Source: Actinomycetes bacterium
Lineage (GTDB): Bacteria; Actinomycetota; Acidimicrobiia; Acidimicrobiales; RAAP-2
NCBI GenBank assembly: GCA_021815645.1
Contig: JAKBAB010000006.1
Location: 1 to 41,422, forward strand
Direction: 5' to 3'
DNA: 41,422 nt
Shown here: in pieces, positions 39,755-41,422 of the stretch
Numbering within the stretch: the stretch's first letter is position 1
Layout: every line of letters starts with the position of its first letter
Translations under genes and position numbers: made by a program
Notes under the pieces: model-generated
Databases searched by the model: none
Told to the model about the DNA's origin: nothing
Seen by the model: the letters and a program-made list of their open reading frames with translations, nothing else

Positions 39755-41422
39755 GTGATTCTTCCGTCCATTGAGACGCCCGACGACCTACAACGACTTT
39801 CCTACGATCAGCTTCGTCAACTGAGTGGCGAAATAAGAGAGTTCATCATCTCATCAGTCACCAAAACGGGCGGCCACCTCGGTTCGAATCTCGGGGTCGT
39901 TGAACTCACGCTGGCGCTGCACCGGGTCTTTGAGTCACCCAAAGACATCCTGCTCTGGGACACCGGGCACCAGGCGTACGTACACAAGCTCATCACTGGT
40001 CGGCGCTACGGCTTTAAGAACCTACGCCAGCGCGGGGGGCTCTCGGGGTACCCCAACCGCGCCGAGAGCCAGCACGATTGGATCGAGTCGAGTCACGCGT
40101 CGACGGCGCTGTCTTACGCCCACGGCCTCTCGGTAGCGCTGGAGCAGCGCCGGGAACTGGTGGGTCGCGGGGGCAAGCGCCACGTGGTCGCGGTCGTGGG
40201 TGACGGTTCCTTGACCGGTGGAATGGCCTACGAAGCCCTCAACAATCTCGGTCACTCTAATCAACGCGTCGTCATCGTCCTCAACGACAACGGCCGAAGT
40301 TACGCTCCCACGATCTCTAAACTCTCCGAATCGCTCACCACCTTGCGACTCAATCGAACGTACTTGACGCTACGGGAGCGAATTCGCCGGTTGGTTCCCC
40401 GATTGCCTCGACTGGGCAAGGCCGCCTACCTCGGAATCGACGGATTCACCTCGGTCGTTCGAGAGATGGTGACGCCGCACACTTTCTTTGAGAATCTCGG
40501 CGTTCGCTACGTCGGTCCCATTGACGGCCACAACATAGAAGCGTTGGAGAGCGCCCTGCGCAGCGCGGCGCAGTGGGACGGTCCCATCGTCGTGCACACC
40601 CTGACGCAAAAGGGGCGGGGCTACGAACCGGCGGTGAGCGACGACCTAAGAATGCACGACTACAAACTTCCCGCGCGACCCGATACGGCCCGCGGCGCAC
40701 CGCTGACGTTCTCACAAGTTTTCTCGCAGTCCCTGGTGTCGCTAGCTCGCGAAGACGACCGCATCGTCGCCATTACCGCCGCGATGGCGGGACCCACGGG
40801 TCTACTCGGTTTCCAAGAACTCTTCCCCAGCCGCTTTTTCGACGTAGGCATCGCCGAACAGCACGCGGTCACCGCCGCCGCGGGCATGGCCATGGGCGGC
40901 CTCAAACCGGTCGTCGCGATCTATTCGACTTTTTTCTCCCGGGCTTTCGACCAGGCGCACCTCGACGTCGGTCTCCTAAATCTGCCGGTCGTTTTCGTCT
41001 TCGATCGCGCCGGAGTGACCGGCGAGGACGGGCCGAGCCACCACGGACTATTGGACATAGCCCTGTGTCTCGCCATACCCAACGTGACAATCTTCGCTCC
41101 GTCGTCCGCGCTGGAAGTCCCGGTGATGCTCGAAACGGCGCTTGGCATGTCCACTCCGACGGCCCTGCGTTTTCCCAAGACGGCTCCCGCCCCCTTCGAC
41201 GGTCGAGTCGGCGCCGGACTCTCGGCGCGGCGGGTCGTGCGCGGTGACGGGTCACTATGCGTCCTGGCCGTCGGCAAAATGGCCCCGGCGGCCTACGAAG
41301 CCCTCTCGCTCATGGGCGAGGCGGCGGCGCGCGTGACCCTGTACGACGTTAGGGTACTGCCCCCGGACGTCGCGATGATCGACGACGCCCTAACTCACTC
41401 GCGCGTCATCACGGTCGAAGAC
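39755..41422 (+). CDS. dxs: 1-deoxy-D-xylulose-5-phosphate synthase, 5' part (cut by window edge)
   Basis: The frame from GTG 39755 runs open for 556 codons to the window edge. DXS condenses pyruvate and glyceraldehyde-3-phosphate, the first step of the MEP isoprenoid pathway. It has TGGHLGSNLGVVELTLALH, LLWDTGHQAYVHKLITGR, the ThDP motif VVGDGSLTGGMAYEALNN, FFENLGVRYVGPIDGHN, and the active-site FDVGIAEQHAVTAAAGMA with the catalytic Glu. The usual family length is about 620-640 residues, so roughly 70 residues are missing. The start is supported by TAGGCT six bases upstream. Confidence 0.95.
   Translation, partial: MILPSIETPDDLQRLSYDQLRQLSGEIREFIISSVTKTGGHLGSNLGVVELTLALHRVFESPKDILLWDTGHQAYVHKLITGRRYGFKNLRQRGGLSGYPNRAESQHDWIESSHASTALSYAHGLSVALEQRRELVGRGGKRHVVAVVGDGSLTGGMAYEALNNLGHSNQRVVIVLNDNGRSYAPTISKLSESLTTLRLNRTYLTLRERIRRLVPRLPRLGKAAYLGIDGFTSVVREMVTPHTFFENLGVRYVGPIDGHNIEALESALRSAAQWDGPIVVHTLTQKGRGYEPAVSDDLRMHDYKLPARPDTARGAPLTFSQVFSQSLVSLAREDDRIVAITAAMAGPTGLLGFQELFPSRFFDVGIAEQHAVTAAAGMAMGGLKPVVAIYSTFFSRAFDQAHLDVGLLNLPVVFVFDRAGVTGEDGPSHHGLLDIALCLAIPNVTIFAPSSALEVPVMLETALGMSTPTALRFPKTAPAPFDGRVGAGLSARRVVRGDGSLCVLAVGKMAPAAYEALSLMGEAAARVTLYDVRVLPPDVAMIDDALTHSRVITVED

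Overview
The window looks like a chromosome segment of a moderately GC-rich actinobacterium (Actinomycetota), most plausibly an Acidimicrobiia-type organism. The evidence is a single-chain multifunctional 2-oxoglutarate dehydrogenase with a fused E2-like domain (Kgd type), an F420 biosynthesis gene (CofC), a fused PafB-PafC-like WYL regulator, actinobacterial-style oligopeptide transport genes, heavy use of GTG starts, and many apparently leaderless promoters. The class assignment is inference; no database search was possible.

Layout. Positions 1-1088 hold the right-hand part of an IS3-family insertion sequence (end of OrfA, a TTTTTTA slippery site, complete OrfB). Next comes a two-gene toxin-antitoxin cassette (MazE/AbrB-like antitoxin plus RelE/ParE-like toxin, 1214-1824), then tRNA-Val(UAC) on the minus strand and an inositol-monophosphatase-family gene. 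Positions 2815-7257 carry mostly unassigned genes: a conserved hypothetical, a lipoprotein, an acidic small protein, and a three-gene cluster ending in a membrane-anchored BTAD-domain regulator. Positions 7141-10592 (minus) encode an alpha/beta hydrolase, a membrane-domain MurF and Ddl (peptidoglycan precursor synthesis). A compact UvrD-like helicase and a ThDP-dependent acetolactate-synthase-like enzyme follow (plus). A minus-strand operon (19695 to 13837) links kgd, a Regnase-like NYN ribonuclease with an S1-like tail, fabZ and xthA by four-base overlaps. A second alpha/beta hydrolase and a TIGR01777-type epimerase follow on the plus strand.

Positions 21610-29767 form a peptide-type ABC transporter locus: two paralogous family-5 binding proteins, two permeases, and, convergently, one fused double-ATPase. 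Then come rnhB, cofC and a lysine/alanine-rich histone-H1-like protein built of 54-bp repeats. Positions 31714-34055 contain a VirD4/TraG-like ATPase and a MobF-like relaxase without any visible secretion apparatus; the relaxase lies directly downstream of moaC and the WYL regulator. The window closes with an FmdB-type zinc ribbon protein, TldE/TldD, and a dxs gene cut off by the window edge.

A window-wide signal: most first genes of transcription units have a TANNNT hexamer ending exactly six bases before the start codon (ten cases seen), which is the signature of leaderless mRNA, while downstream genes are commonly joined by a GTGA stop-start overlap (nine cases). This helps fix many start codons below.
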